The position numbers and the translations under genes were made by a program. This document shows positions 53,575-64,000 of a stretch of DNA of 64,000 nucleotides, piece after piece. The stretch comes from Streptomyces griseus subsp. griseus. Its GTDB lineage: Bacteria; Actinomycetota; Actinomycetes; Streptomycetales; Streptomycetaceae. The notes under the pieces were generated by a model, which was given only the letters and a program-made list of their open reading frames with translations, was not told the DNA's origin and searched no databases. The stretch covers positions 186,001-250,000 of the forward strand of contig NZ_JOJE01000006.1 in NCBI RefSeq assembly GCF_000720255.1, read 5' to 3'. Numbering within the stretch: position 1 is the stretch's first letter; each line of letters starts with the position of its first letter.

Positions 53575-55044
53575 GTGGCAGACCTGTATGTCGAGGGGAA
53601 ATGGCGGGAACCGGTCGCCGGAGGCCTCCGGGAGATCCGCTGTCCCGCTGACGGCACGCTCGCCGCGACCGTCTCCGAAGGAACCCGCCCCGATGCCGAG
53701 GCCGCGATCGCCGCCGCCCGCCGCGCCTTCGACGACGGGCCCTGGCCCCGCACCCCCGAGCGGGAGCGCGGCACGCTGCTGTCGCGCACCGCCGACCTCA
53801 TCGAGCGCGACGCCGAGGAGTTCGCCCGCGCCGAGTCGCTGGACACCGGCAAACGGCTGGTGGAGAGCGCGTACGACATCGCCGACGTCGTCTCCTGCTT
53901 CCGCCACTACGGCGGCATCGGCGGCACCGACGCCGGCCGCGTGATCGACACCGGGCGAGCCGACGCCGTCAGCCGGGTCGTCTACGAACCGGTCGGCGTG
54001 TGCGTACTGATCACCCCCTGGAACTACCCGCTGCTCCAGGCGTCCTGGAAGGTCGCGCCCGCCCTCCTGGCCGGCAACACCATCGTCCTCAAGCCCAGTG
54101 AGCTCACCCCCTCCACCTCGATCCTGCTGATGAGGGCGCTGGAGGAGGCCGGGCTCCCGGCCGGCGCCGCCAATCTCGTCCTGGGCACCGGGCCCGAGGT
54201 GGGCGCTCCCCTGTCCGAGCACCCGGCCGTCGACATGGTCTCCTTCACCGGCGGCCTGGAGACCGGCAAGCGCGTCATGGCCACCGCCGCCGCCGGCGTG
54301 AAGAAGGTGGCGCTGGAACTCGGCGGTAAGAACCCCAACGTGGTCTTCGCCGACGCCGACTTCGAGACGGCCGTGGACTTCGCCCTCACGGCGGTCTTCC
54401 TGCACTCCGGCCAGGTCTGCTCGGCCGGCGCCCGGCTGATCGTCGAGGACGGGCTGCACGACGCCTTCGTCGACGAGGTCGTCCGGCGCGCCCGGCTCAT
54501 CCGCCTCGGCGGCCCCTTCGACCCCGAGGCCGAGACCGGGGCGCTGATCTCCGCGCAGCACCGGGACAAGGTCGAGGCGTACGTCGCGGCCGGCCTCGCC
54601 GAGGGCGCCGTACTGAGGTGCGGCGGCGCACGGCCCGACGACCCCGCGCTGGCGGACGGCCACTACTACCTGCCCACCGTGCTCGACGAGTGCCGGCAGG
54701 ACATGCGCGTGGTGCACGAGGAGTCCTTCGGGCCCGTGCTCACCGTTGAGCGCTTCACCGACGAGGACGACGCCGTACGCATCGCCAACGACACCGAGTA
54801 CGGGCTGGCGGGAGCCGTCTGGACGCAGGACGCCGGCCGGGCCCAGCGCGTCGCCCGGCGGCTGCGCCACGGCACGGTGTGGATCAACGACTACCACCCC
54901 TACGTTCCGCAGGCGGAATGGGGTGGCTTCGGGCACTCCGGTGTGGGCCGGGAGCTGGGACCGAGCGGCCTGGACGAGTACCGAGAGCCCAAGCACATCT
55001 GGCAGAACATCCAACCCCGGCCGCAGCACTGGTTCCGCGGCTGA
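53575..55044 (+). CDS. betB: Betaine-aldehyde dehydrogenase
   Basis: 489-residue aldehyde dehydrogenase of the betaine-aldehyde type. The cofactor segment is [17 protein letters not shown], the general base Glu is in [14 protein letters not shown], and the nucleophile Cys is in [12 protein letters not shown]. It oxidises betaine aldehyde to glycine betaine with NAD(P). The GTG at 53575 follows GAAGGGC. First gene of the betB-ABC-transporter unit (21 bp to the ATPase gene). Confidence 0.9.
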   Translation: MADLYVEGKWREPVAGGLREIRCPADGTLAATVSEGTRPDAEAAIAAARRAFDDGPWPRTPERERGTLLSRTADLIERDAEEFARAESLDTGKRLVESAYDIADVVSCFRHYGGIGGTDAGRVIDTGRADAVSRVVYEPVGVCVLITPWNYPLLQASWKVAPALLAGNTIVLKPSELTPSTSILLMRALEEAGLPAGAANLVLGTGPEVGAPLSEHPAVDMVSFTGGLETGKRVMATAAAGVKKVALELGGKNPNVVFADADFETAVDFALTAVFLHSGQVCSAGARLIVEDGLHDAFVDEVVRRARLIRLGGPFDPEAETGALISAQHRDKVEAYVAAGLAEGAVLRCGGARPDDPALADGHYYLPTVLDECRQDMRVVHEESFGPVLTVERFTDEDDAVRIANDTEYGLAGAVWTQDAGRAQRVARRLRHGTVWINDYHPYVPQAEWGGFGHSGVGRELGPSGLDEYREPKHIWQNIQPRPQHWFRG

Positions 55045-55064
55045 ACGCCGAAAAGAGGCCGATC

Positions 55065-56153
55065 GTGATCCCAGCACAGACCGAGGTGCCGCCCCGGCGC
55101 GGCACGCCCCAGGACGCGGCCCCCACTCCGGTGATCTCCGTGCGCGGGCTGTGGAAGGTGTTCGGGCCGAAGGCCGACCGGGTCCCGGGCTCCGTGGAGC
55201 TGTGCGGGCTCACGCGCCGCGAGCTCATGGACCGCACCGGATGCACCGCCGCCGTGCGCGACGTGAACTTCGAGGTCGCCCCGGGCGAGGTCTTCGTCGT
55301 CATGGGCCTGTCCGGTTCGGGCAAGTCCACGCTGGTGCGATGTCTGACCCGGCTGATCGAACCGACCGCCGGCGAGATCGTCTTCGAGGGTGAGGACATC
55401 CGCCACGCGGACGACAGACGGCTGCGCGAGCTGCGGCGCCGCAAGTTCTCCATGGTCTTCCAGCACTTCGGTCTCCTGCCCCACCGCCATGTCGTCGACA
55501 ACGTGGCGTTCGGGCTGGAGATCCGCGGGATGAGCAGGGCCGAGCGCACCAGACGGGCCCAGGAGGTCGTCGAGCTGGTCGGCCTCGCGGGCTACGAGAC
55601 CTCCTACCCCGACCAGCTCTCCGGCGGCATGCAGCAACGCGTCGGCCTCGCCCGGGCGTTGGCCGGCGACCCGGACGTGCTCTTCTTCGACGAACCGTTC
55701 TCGGCGCTCGACCCGATGATCCGCCGTGACATGCAGAACGAGGTCATCCGCCTGCACCACGAGGTCGGCAAGACGATGGTGTTCATCACCCACGACCTCT
55801 CCGAGGCGCTCAAGCTGGGTGACCGCATCCTCATCATGCGCGACGGCAAGATGGTCCAGTGCGGCACCGGCGACGAACTGGTGGGCGCCCCCGCCGACGA
55901 CTACGTGCGCGAGTTCGTCAAGGACGTACCCCGTGGCGAGGTGCTGACACTGCGGTGGATCATGCGCCCCGCCCAGCCCGAAGACGCCCTCGACGGACCC
56001 GTGTTGGGTCCGGACGTGGTGGTGCGGGAGGCCACCCGGGCGGTGCTCGCGGCCGACCGGCCGGTCAGGGTCGTCGAGAACGGCGAACTGCTCGGCATCG
56101 TCGGCGACGAGGAGATCCTCGCGGTGGTCGCCGGGCAGGAAGGCGGCGTGTGA
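55065..56153 (+). CDS. Glycine betaine/proline ABC transporter, ATP-binding protein (OpuAA/ProV-like)
   Basis: 362-residue ATPase with a CBS-like tail. Walker A is [10 protein letters not shown], the Q-loop [10 protein letters not shown], the signature [15 protein letters not shown], Walker [13 protein letters not shown], and switch [10 protein letters not shown]. The segment VRGLWKVFG at the N-terminus and the CBS-type C-terminus ([17 protein letters not shown]) are typical of betaine importers. The GTG at 55065 has AAGAGG 7 bp upstream. Overlaps the permease gene by one base (TGATG). Confidence 0.94.
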   Translation: MIPAQTEVPPRRGTPQDAAPTPVISVRGLWKVFGPKADRVPGSVELCGLTRRELMDRTGCTAAVRDVNFEVAPGEVFVVMGLSGSGKSTLVRCLTRLIEPTAGEIVFEGEDIRHADDRRLRELRRRKFSMVFQHFGLLPHRHVVDNVAFGLEIRGMSRAERTRRAQEVVELVGLAGYETSYPDQLSGGMQQRVGLARALAGDPDVLFFDEPFSALDPMIRRDMQNEVIRLHHEVGKTMVFITHDLSEALKLGDRILIMRDGKMVQCGTGDELVGAPADDYVREFVKDVPRGEVLTLRWIMRPAQPEDALDGPVLGPDVVVREATRAVLAADRPVRVVENGELLGIVGDEEILAVVAGQEGGV

Positions 56154-58165
56154 TGGCCGCCGTCGTGGAGAAGGCGGACACCCCACCCAGAGTGGAGGAG
56201 CCGCCGAAGCAGCCCGCGCCCGCCTCCCGGGCACGCTCGGCCGGCCGCGGCATGGTGGTGGGCGCGGTGCTACTCGTGTGGCTGGTGCTGTTCGCCGTGC
56301 TGCGCGGGAAGCAGACCCTGACCCTCGCGGCGGCGGACCTGACCGATCTGCACCGCTGGTTCAACGACGTCAACGACTCCGTCGGCGCGAACCGCAACTC
56401 CAACCCGCTCTTCCTCTACTTCTTCAACGAGATCCGCCTGGTCATCGACACCCTGGTGACCTTCGTCCAGGAGCTGATCTCCCAGCCCCCCGCGGGCCGT
56501 CCCGTCCCGCAGATCGGCTGGCTGGGCGTCGTCGGCATCGCCGGTTACCTCTCCTGGGCCGTCGGCAACTGGCGGGTCGCGCTGCTCGCGGTGGCCGGCT
56601 TCACCTTCCTCGGGCTGCAGGGCCTGTGGCAGGAGAGCATGGACACCCTGGCGCTCACCGTCTCCGCGGTGCTCGTGGCCCTGCTGTTCGCGATCCCGCT
56701 GGGCGTGTGGGCGGGGCTGTCGGACCGGTGCAACCGTATCGTCACGCCCCTGCTGGACTTCATGCAGACGATGCCCACCTTCGTCTACCTGGCCCCGCTG
56801 ACACTGTTCTTCCTCATCGGTGGCGCCTCCGCCACGATCGCCACGGTGATCTACGCGGCCCCGCCCGCGATCCGCATCACCGCGCACGCCATCCGCTCCG
56901 TACCGGAGACGACGGTGGAGGCGGCCGACTCGCTGGGCGCCACCCGGCGGCAGTCCCTGCTGAAGGTCCTGCTGCCGATGTCCAAGCGGACCGTGGTGAT
57001 GGGCGTCAACCAGACGATCATGGCCGCCCTGGCCATGGTGACCATCGCGGCCCTGATCGACGCGCCCGGTCTCGGCAAGACCGTCGTGCAGGCGCTGCAG
57101 TCGCTCGACGTCGGTACGGCCTTCAACGCGGGCCTGTCCATCGTCGTCATGGCGATCGTCCTCGACCGGGTCACCACCGCGGCCAGCGCCCGCGTGGAGG
57201 AGGCCCGGCGTTCCGCGAACCGCTTCCTCCAGTGGCGGCGGCCGCTGCTGGGCGCGGGCGCGGCGGTCACGGCGGTCCTGGTGTACATGTCGCACACCTA
57301 CCTGTGGGCGGCGGAGTTCCCCGGCGACGGCGGCGTCGGAAGCTCCGTCGCGAGCGCGGCCGACACGGCGACGACCTGGGTGCAGGACAACCTCTCGGGC
57401 GTCACCAACGCCGTCCGCGACACCCTCACCAACGGTCTGCTCAACCCCTTCCAGACGCTGCTCACCGACTCCCCCTGGTGGCTCGTCGGGGCGGTGCTGG
57501 TCGCGCTCGGCGCCGTGCTCGGTGGTCGGCGCTCCGGGATCACCACGGCCGTGTGCGTGGGCCTGCTGGTCGGCACCGGTATGTGGTCGGACGCCATGAC
57601 GACGATGGCGTCGACCGTCGCCGCCACCGTGCTCGTGATGCTGCTCGGTGTCGTCTTCGGCGTGTGGATGGGCCGCAGCGCCCTCGTGGACCGGGTGCTG
57701 CGGCCCAGCCTGGACGCGGCGCAGGTCATGCCACCGTTCGTCTATCTGGTGCCGTTCCTGGCGCTGTTCGGCGCGACCCGCTTCACGGCGATCGTCGCCG
57801 CGGTCGTCTACGCGGCCCCCGTCGCCATGAAGATCATCGCGGACGGGGTGCGGAACGTGCCGGCCACGACCGTGGAGGCGGCGACCTCGGCCGGGTGCAA
57901 CACCTGGCAGATCATCACCAAGGTCCAGCTGCCGATGGCACGCGGCGCCCTGACTCTCGCGACCAACCAGGGCCTGATCTACGTGCTGTCGATGGTTGTG
58001 GTGGGCGGCCTGGTCGGCGCGGGCGCCCTCGGCTACGACGTCGTGGCCGGCTTCTCGCAGGGACAGCTGTTCGGGAAGGGGCTCGCCGCGGGGCTGGCCA
58101 TCGTCCTTCTCGGAGTCATGTTCGACAGGATCACTCAGGCGGCGGCGCGGCGTACCGGCGCGTAA
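56153..58165 (+). CDS. ABC transporter permease, double-length OpuAB/ProW type
   Basis: 670-residue membrane protein with two ProW-like permease domains in one chain. The coupling (EAA) loops are TTVEAADSLGATRRQSLLKV (first half) and TTVEAATSAGCNTWQIITKV (second half). Each half has about five membrane segments plus extra N-terminal and linker helices. The fused form would replace a homodimer of the usual single-domain subunit. The start shares one base with the ATPase stop, and the lipoprotein gene follows after 13 bp. Confidence 0.93.
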   Translation: MAAVVEKADTPPRVEEPPKQPAPASRARSAGRGMVVGAVLLVWLVLFAVLRGKQTLTLAAADLTDLHRWFNDVNDSVGANRNSNPLFLYFFNEIRLVIDTLVTFVQELISQPPAGRPVPQIGWLGVVGIAGYLSWAVGNWRVALLAVAGFTFLGLQGLWQESMDTLALTVSAVLVALLFAIPLGVWAGLSDRCNRIVTPLLDFMQTMPTFVYLAPLTLFFLIGGASATIATVIYAAPPAIRITAHAIRSVPETTVEAADSLGATRRQSLLKVLLPMSKRTVVMGVNQTIMAALAMVTIAALIDAPGLGKTVVQALQSLDVGTAFNAGLSIVVMAIVLDRVTTAASARVEEARRSANRFLQWRRPLLGAGAAVTAVLVYMSHTYLWAAEFPGDGGVGSSVASAADTATTWVQDNLSGVTNAVRDTLTNGLLNPFQTLLTDSPWWLVGAVLVALGAVLGGRRSGITTAVCVGLLVGTGMWSDAMTTMASTVAATVLVMLLGVVFGVWMGRSALVDRVLRPSLDAAQVMPPFVYLVPFLALFGATRFTAIVAAVVYAAPVAMKIIADGVRNVPATTVEAATSAGCNTWQIITKVQLPMARGALTLATNQGLIYVLSMVVVGGLVGAGALGYDVVAGFSQGQLFGKGLAAGLAIVLLGVMFDRITQAAARRTGA

Positions 58166-58178
58166 GGAGCTACTGACC

Positions 58179-59156
58179 ATGGCAAGGCAAGCAAGACAGT
58201 GGAGAGTCGGCGCGGCCGGCGTGGCGGTCCTCGGCCTCACCCTCACCGCCTGCGGTGGCGCGAAGGTCGGTGACAGCTCCTCGGCGGCGGGCGGCTCGGG
58301 CAGTTCCGGCAAGTGCGGCACCTTCAACCTCGCGGTCAACCCGTGGGTGGGCTACCAGGTGGACGCGGCGGTCGTCGCGTACGTCGCTGAGAACGACCTG
58401 CACTGCAAGGTCACCCAGAAGGACCTCAAGGAGGAGATCGCCTGGCAGGGCTTCGGGACGGGCGAGGTGGACGCCGTCCTGGAGAACTGGGGGCACGACG
58501 ACCTGAAGAAGAAGTACATCACCCAGCAGAAGACCGCCGTGGAAGCCGGCCAGACCGGCAACAAGGGCATCATCGGCTGGTTCGTGCCGCCGTGGCTGGT
58601 CAAGGCGCACCCGGACATCACCGACTGGAAGAACCTGAACAAGTACGCCTCGAAATTCAAGACCTCCGAGTCGGGCGGCAAGGGCCAGCTCCTCGACGGC
58701 GACCCGTCGTACGTCACCAACGACGAGGCCCTGGTGAAGAACCTGAAGCTGGACTTCAAGGTGGTGTACGCGGGCAGCGAGACCGCGTTGATCCAGGCGT
58801 ACCGCAAGGCGGAGAAGGACAAGGAATGGGTGATCGGCTACTTCTACGAGCCGCAGTGGTTCCTGTCCGAGGTGCCGCTGGTGAAGGTGAATCTGCCGGA
58901 GTACAAGGACGGCTGTGACGCCGACCTGGAGAAGGTCGCCTGCGACTACCCGGTCTACGACCTGGACAAGATCGTCAGTGCGAAGTTCGCCAAGTCGGGC
59001 AGCCCGGCCTACGACCTGGTGAAGAAGTTCAACTGGACGAACGACGACCAGAACGTGGTGGCGAAGTACATCGCCGTCGACAAGATGACGCCCGAGGCGG
59101 CCGCGAAGAAGTGGGTCGAGGCCAACCGCGACAAGGTGGAGGCCTGGATCAAGTAG
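58179..59156 (+). CDS. Glycine betaine ABC transporter substrate-binding lipoprotein
   Basis: 325-residue lipoprotein: signal WRVGAAGVAVLGLTLTACGG with the lipobox LTAC, then an OpuAC-type domain. FNLAVNPWVGYQVDAAVVAY and the WQGFGTGEVDAVLENWGHDD segment with several Trp residues fit a cage for a quaternary amine (betaine or choline). It is anchored outside the membrane and delivers its ligand to the double permease. AAGGAGC precedes the ATG at 58179, and a strong hairpin follows the gene. Confidence 0.93.
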   Translation: MARQARQWRVGAAGVAVLGLTLTACGGAKVGDSSSAAGGSGSSGKCGTFNLAVNPWVGYQVDAAVVAYVAENDLHCKVTQKDLKEEIAWQGFGTGEVDAVLENWGHDDLKKKYITQQKTAVEAGQTGNKGIIGWFVPPWLVKAHPDITDWKNLNKYASKFKTSESGGKGQLLDGDPSYVTNDEALVKNLKLDFKVVYAGSETALIQAYRKAEKDKEWVIGYFYEPQWFLSEVPLVKVNLPEYKDGCDADLEKVACDYPVYDLDKIVSAKFAKSGSPAYDLVKKFNWTNDDQNVVAKYIAVDKMTPEAAAKKWVEANRDKVEAWIK

Positions 59157-59179
59157 GGACGCCGAAAGGCAGCACGGGC

Positions 59180-59225
59180 ATGCCCGGTGGGCGGTGCGCA
59201 CACGCGCGTACCGCCCACCGGGCAT
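59180..59225 (+). terminator. Strong hairpin terminator after the betaine ABC operon
   Basis: ATGCCCGGTGGGCGGT and ACCGCCCACCGGGCAT form a perfect 16-bp stem around a 14-nt loop, followed by TGCCTTGTT. It lies 24 bp after the stop of the binding-protein gene. Confidence 0.9.
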
Positions 59226-59263
59226 TGCCTTGTTCCGGCGTGTTTCCCGACGTCACGGGCCTC

Positions 59264-59292
59264 TTGACACCCCCTTCCCGGACAGGCACATT
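59264..59292 (+). promoter_or_regulatory. Predicted promoter of the dimethylglycine oxidase gene
   Basis: TTGACA at 59264-59269, 17-bp spacer and CACATT at 59287-59292. Predicted start near 59299, inside the operator region. Confidence 0.65.
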
Positions 59293-59294
59293 GA

Positions 59295-61787
<2,493 letters not shown>

Positions 61788-61801
61788 GGGGGCCGTTGTT
61801 C

Positions 61802-61877
61802 GGTGCGGCTCCGTTGTGGCTGGTCGCGCCCCGCGGCGGATCCGCTGATCAATACAGCCCCGCGCCCCTTCAGGGCG
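61802..61877 (-). repeat. Intergenic REP-like element, reverse orientation
   Basis: On the minus strand it reads GGGGCGCGGGGCTGTATTGA, then GCGACCAGCC and GGAGCCGCACC, matching the element at 7310 with changes. It fills most of the 123-bp gap between the dimethylglycine oxidase gene and folD. Confidence 0.65.
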
Positions 61878-61910
61878 TTGCAGCTCAGGCTCTTGGAAGG
61901 AGTTCCGTCG

Positions 61911-62771
61911 GTGACTGCACAGCTGCTTGACGGTAAGGCTACCGCCGGTGAGATCCGTCGCGAACTTGCCGAGCGTGTAGCCAAGTTGACCGCCCTCGGC
62001 GGTCGCGCGCCCGGGCTCGGCACCGTGCTGGTCGGGGACGACCCCGGCAGCCGTGCCTACGTCGCCGGGAAGCATCGGGACTGTGCGCAGGTCGGCATCG
62101 CGTCCCTTCGGCGTGAGCTGCCCGTCGACGCCACTCAGCGGCAGGTCGAGGACGTCGTCGACGAGCTGAACGCCGACCCGGCGTGTACGGGGTACATCGT
62201 GCAGCTGCCGCTCCCTGGGCATCTGGACGCCAACGCCGTGCTGGAGCGCATGGACCCGGCGAAGGACGCCGACGGGCTGCATCCCGTGAACCTCGGGCGT
62301 CTCGTCCTGGGAGTCGAGGCGCCGCTGCCGTGCACACCGCGCGGGATCGTCGAGCTGTTGCGGCGGTACGAGGTGCCGCTCGCCGGAGCACGCGTGTGCG
62401 TGATCGGGCGGGGCGTCACCGTGGGCCGGCCTCTCGGGCTGCTGCTCACCCGCAGGTCCGAGAACGCCACCGTCACCCTCTGCCACACCGGTACCAAGGG
62501 TTTGGCCTGGCACGTCCGTGAGGCGGACGTCGTCGTCGCGGCGGCCGGGGTGCCCGCGCTGATCACCAAGGACATGCTGCGCCCCGGCGCGGCCGTCCTG
62601 GACGTCGGCATCACCCGCACCGAGCGGGGACTGGTCGGAGACGTCCACCCGGACGCCGCGACGGTCGCCGGATGGCTCGCGCCCATGCCCGGGGGCGTGG
62701 GCCCCATGACCCGAGCCATGCTGCTCGCCAATGTCGTCGAGGCCGCCGAGAGGAACGCGAACGCCGTATGA
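61911..62771 (+). CDS. folD: Bifunctional methylenetetrahydrofolate dehydrogenase/cyclohydrolase
   Basis: 286-residue FolD. Substrate motif [15 protein letters not shown] with the catalytic Lys, [15 protein letters not shown], then the cofactor segment [16 protein letters not shown] and [14 protein letters not shown]. It interconverts 5,10-methylene-THF and 10-formyl-THF, here taking the units loaded by dimethylglycine oxidase towards formyl-THF. The GTG at 61911 follows GGAAGGAG. Its stop overlaps the glyA start (ATGA). Probably a second FolD, dedicated to this pathway. Confidence 0.94.
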   Translation: MTAQLLDGKATAGEIRRELAERVAKLTALGGRAPGLGTVLVGDDPGSRAYVAGKHRDCAQVGIASLRRELPVDATQRQVEDVVDELNADPACTGYIVQLPLPGHLDANAVLERMDPAKDADGLHPVNLGRLVLGVEAPLPCTPRGIVELLRRYEVPLAGARVCVIGRGVTVGRPLGLLLTRRSENATVTLCHTGTKGLAWHVREADVVVAAAGVPALITKDMLRPGAAVLDVGITRTERGLVGDVHPDAATVAGWLAPMPGGVGPMTRAMLLANVVEAAERNANAV

Positions 62772-64000
62772 ACGCGCTGAACACCCCCCTGGCGGAGCTG
62801 GACCCCGAGGTCCATGAAGCCCTCCGCGCCGAACTGCACCGCCAGCAGTCCACGCTCGAGATGATCGCCTCCGAGAACTTCGCGCCCTCCGCCGTGCTGG
62901 AGGCGCAGGGCTCGGTCCTCACCAACAAGTACGCCGAGGGCTACCCCGGCCGTCGCTACTACGGCGGCTGCGAACACGTCGACGTCACCGAGCGGTTGGC
63001 CATCGAGCGGATCAAGTCCCTCTTCGGCGCGGGCTACGCCAACGTCCAGCCGCACTCCGGCGCCCAGGCCAACACCGCCGTCTTCTTCGCCCTCCTGAAG
63101 CCCGGCGACACCGTCCTCGGCCTCGACCTCGCGCACGGCGGCCACCTCACCCACGGGATGCGCATCAACTACAGCGGCAAGATGCTGAACGTGGTGCCGT
63201 ACCACGTGTCCGAGACGGACCACCTCGTCGACATGGACGAGGTCGAGCGGCTCGCCAAGGAACACCGCCCCAAGATGATCATCGCGGGCTGGTCGGCGTA
63301 CCCCAGGCAACTGGACTTCGCCGCCTTCCGGCGGATCGCCGACGAGGTGGGCGCCCTGCTGATGGTCGACATGGCGCACTTCGCGGGACTGGTCGCGGCG
63401 GGGCTGCACCCCAGCCCCGTACCGCACGCCCACGTCACCACCACCACGACCCACAAGACACTGGGCGGACCACGCGGGGGCGCCATCCTCACCAACCAGG
63501 CCGACCTCGCGAAGAAGATCAACTCGGCGGTGTTCCCGGGTATGCAGGGCGGGCCGCTGGAGCACGTCATCGCCGCGAAGGCCGTCTCGTTCAAGGTCGC
63601 CGCGTCCCCCGAGTTCGCCGAGCGCCAGGCGCGCACCCTCGCCGGCGCCCGCGTCCTCGCCGAGCGCCTCACCCGCCCCGACACCTCGGCCGCCGGGGTG
63701 AGGGTGGTGACCGGCGGCACGGACGTCCATCTCGTCCTGGTCGACCTGCGTGATTCGGAGCTGGACGGCCGCCAGGCCGAGGACCTGCTCCACGAGATCG
63801 GCATCACCGTCAACCGCAACGCCGTGCCCTTCGACCCGCGCCCGCCCATGGTCACCTCGGGCCTGCGCATCGGCACCCCGGCGCTGGCCACACGAGGCTT
63901 CACCGAAGAGGACTTCGCGGAGGTCGCCGACGTGATCGCGCTCGCCCTCCGGTCCGAGCCCGACATCCCCGCCCTGCGCGCCCGCACGGAGGCACTGGCG
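62768..64000 (+). CDS. glyA: Serine hydroxymethyltransferase, cut by right edge
   Basis: 411 residues visible with no stop before the window ends; the family is about 420 long, so only the tail is missing. Motifs: [36 protein letters not shown], and the PLP lysine in [15 protein letters not shown]. It converts glycine and 5,10-methylene-THF to serine, thereby consuming both products of dimethylglycine and sarcosine breakdown. ATG at 62768 overlaps the folD stop (ATGA). A serine-degrading enzyme may follow outside the window. Confidence 0.95.
   Translation, partial: MNALNTPLAELDPEVHEALRAELHRQQSTLEMIASENFAPSAVLEAQGSVLTNKYAEGYPGRRYYGGCEHVDVTERLAIERIKSLFGAGYANVQPHSGAQANTAVFFALLKPGDTVLGLDLAHGGHLTHGMRINYSGKMLNVVPYHVSETDHLVDMDEVERLAKEHRPKMIIAGWSAYPRQLDFAAFRRIADEVGALLMVDMAHFAGLVAAGLHPSPVPHAHVTTTTTHKTLGGPRGGAILTNQADLAKKINSAVFPGMQGGPLEHVIAAKAVSFKVAASPEFAERQARTLAGARVLAERLTRPDTSAAGVRVVTGGTDVHLVLVDLRDSELDGRQAEDLLHEIGITVNRNAVPFDPRPPMVTSGLRIGTPALATRGFTEEDFAEVADVIALALRSEPDIPALRARTEALA

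Overview
The window is high-GC actinobacterial DNA, almost certainly Streptomyces. Third-codon-position GC is extreme, GTG and TTG starts are common, neighbouring genes often overlap as ATGA/GTGA, and there are MurT/GatD, a mycothiol-type dehydrogenase, a CebR-type operator, DUF6777/DUF6213-like proteins and Streptomyces-type intergenic repeats. I saw no rRNA, tRNA, CRISPR array, transposase or phage structural gene.

Layout. 1-2254: a Ser/Thr kinase (cut by the left edge) and a frameshifted PASTA lipoprotein. 2309-7309: CtaG-like oxidase assembly protein, phosphofructokinase, GatD/MurT (peptidoglycan amidation) and peptide deformylase. 7389-18357: lipid and redox metabolism (TetR plus acyl-CoA dehydrogenase, aldehyde dehydrogenase, NUDIX, ATP-dependent DNA ligase, a thioredoxin-reductase-like flavoprotein facing an XRE-cupin regulator, and a quinone reductase with an acyl-CoA dehydrogenase pair). 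18502-24028: small membrane protein, secreted phosphodiester glycosidase, methyltransferase-NUDIX-GNAT fusion, and a DUF2235 hydrolase with an uncharacterised partner. 24197-32124: secreted carbohydrate-active proteins (tandem SGNH esterase behind a CebR-like box, GH5 cellulase, beta-helix protein), an SDR enzyme and an MFS transporter. 32266-35040: a cytosolic-looking trypsin-like protease fused to an endonuclease I domain, divergent from a LysM protein. 35016-44148: APC permease, an alcohol dehydrogenase/histidine kinase chimera, GH65 phosphorylase, PPK2, flavodoxin and a NAD-dependent DNA ligase. 44287-64000: formaldehyde detoxification followed by a choline/glycine betaine degradation cluster.

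The last 20 kb reads as one pathway. An OpuA-type ABC transporter imports betaine or choline. BetA and BetB make glycine betaine. A Rieske oxygenase with ferredoxin and reductase makes dimethylglycine and formaldehyde, and a dimethylglycine/sarcosine oxidase continues towards glycine while loading one-carbon units on tetrahydrofolate. FolD, PurU, an MTHFR-like protein and GlyA handle those units. The mycothiol-dependent formaldehyde dehydrogenase and metallo-hydrolase lie just upstream. A 17-bp dyad (RKTGCG-N5-CGCAAC) recurs in four promoter regions around the IclR-family gene and probably defines its regulon.

The most unusual items are the protease-nuclease fusion, the shared IclR-type operator, the dehydrogenase-kinase chimera, and four frame-breaking events (one 29-bp tandem duplication and three single-base excesses in C or G runs). 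These four are either real lesions or sequencing errors.
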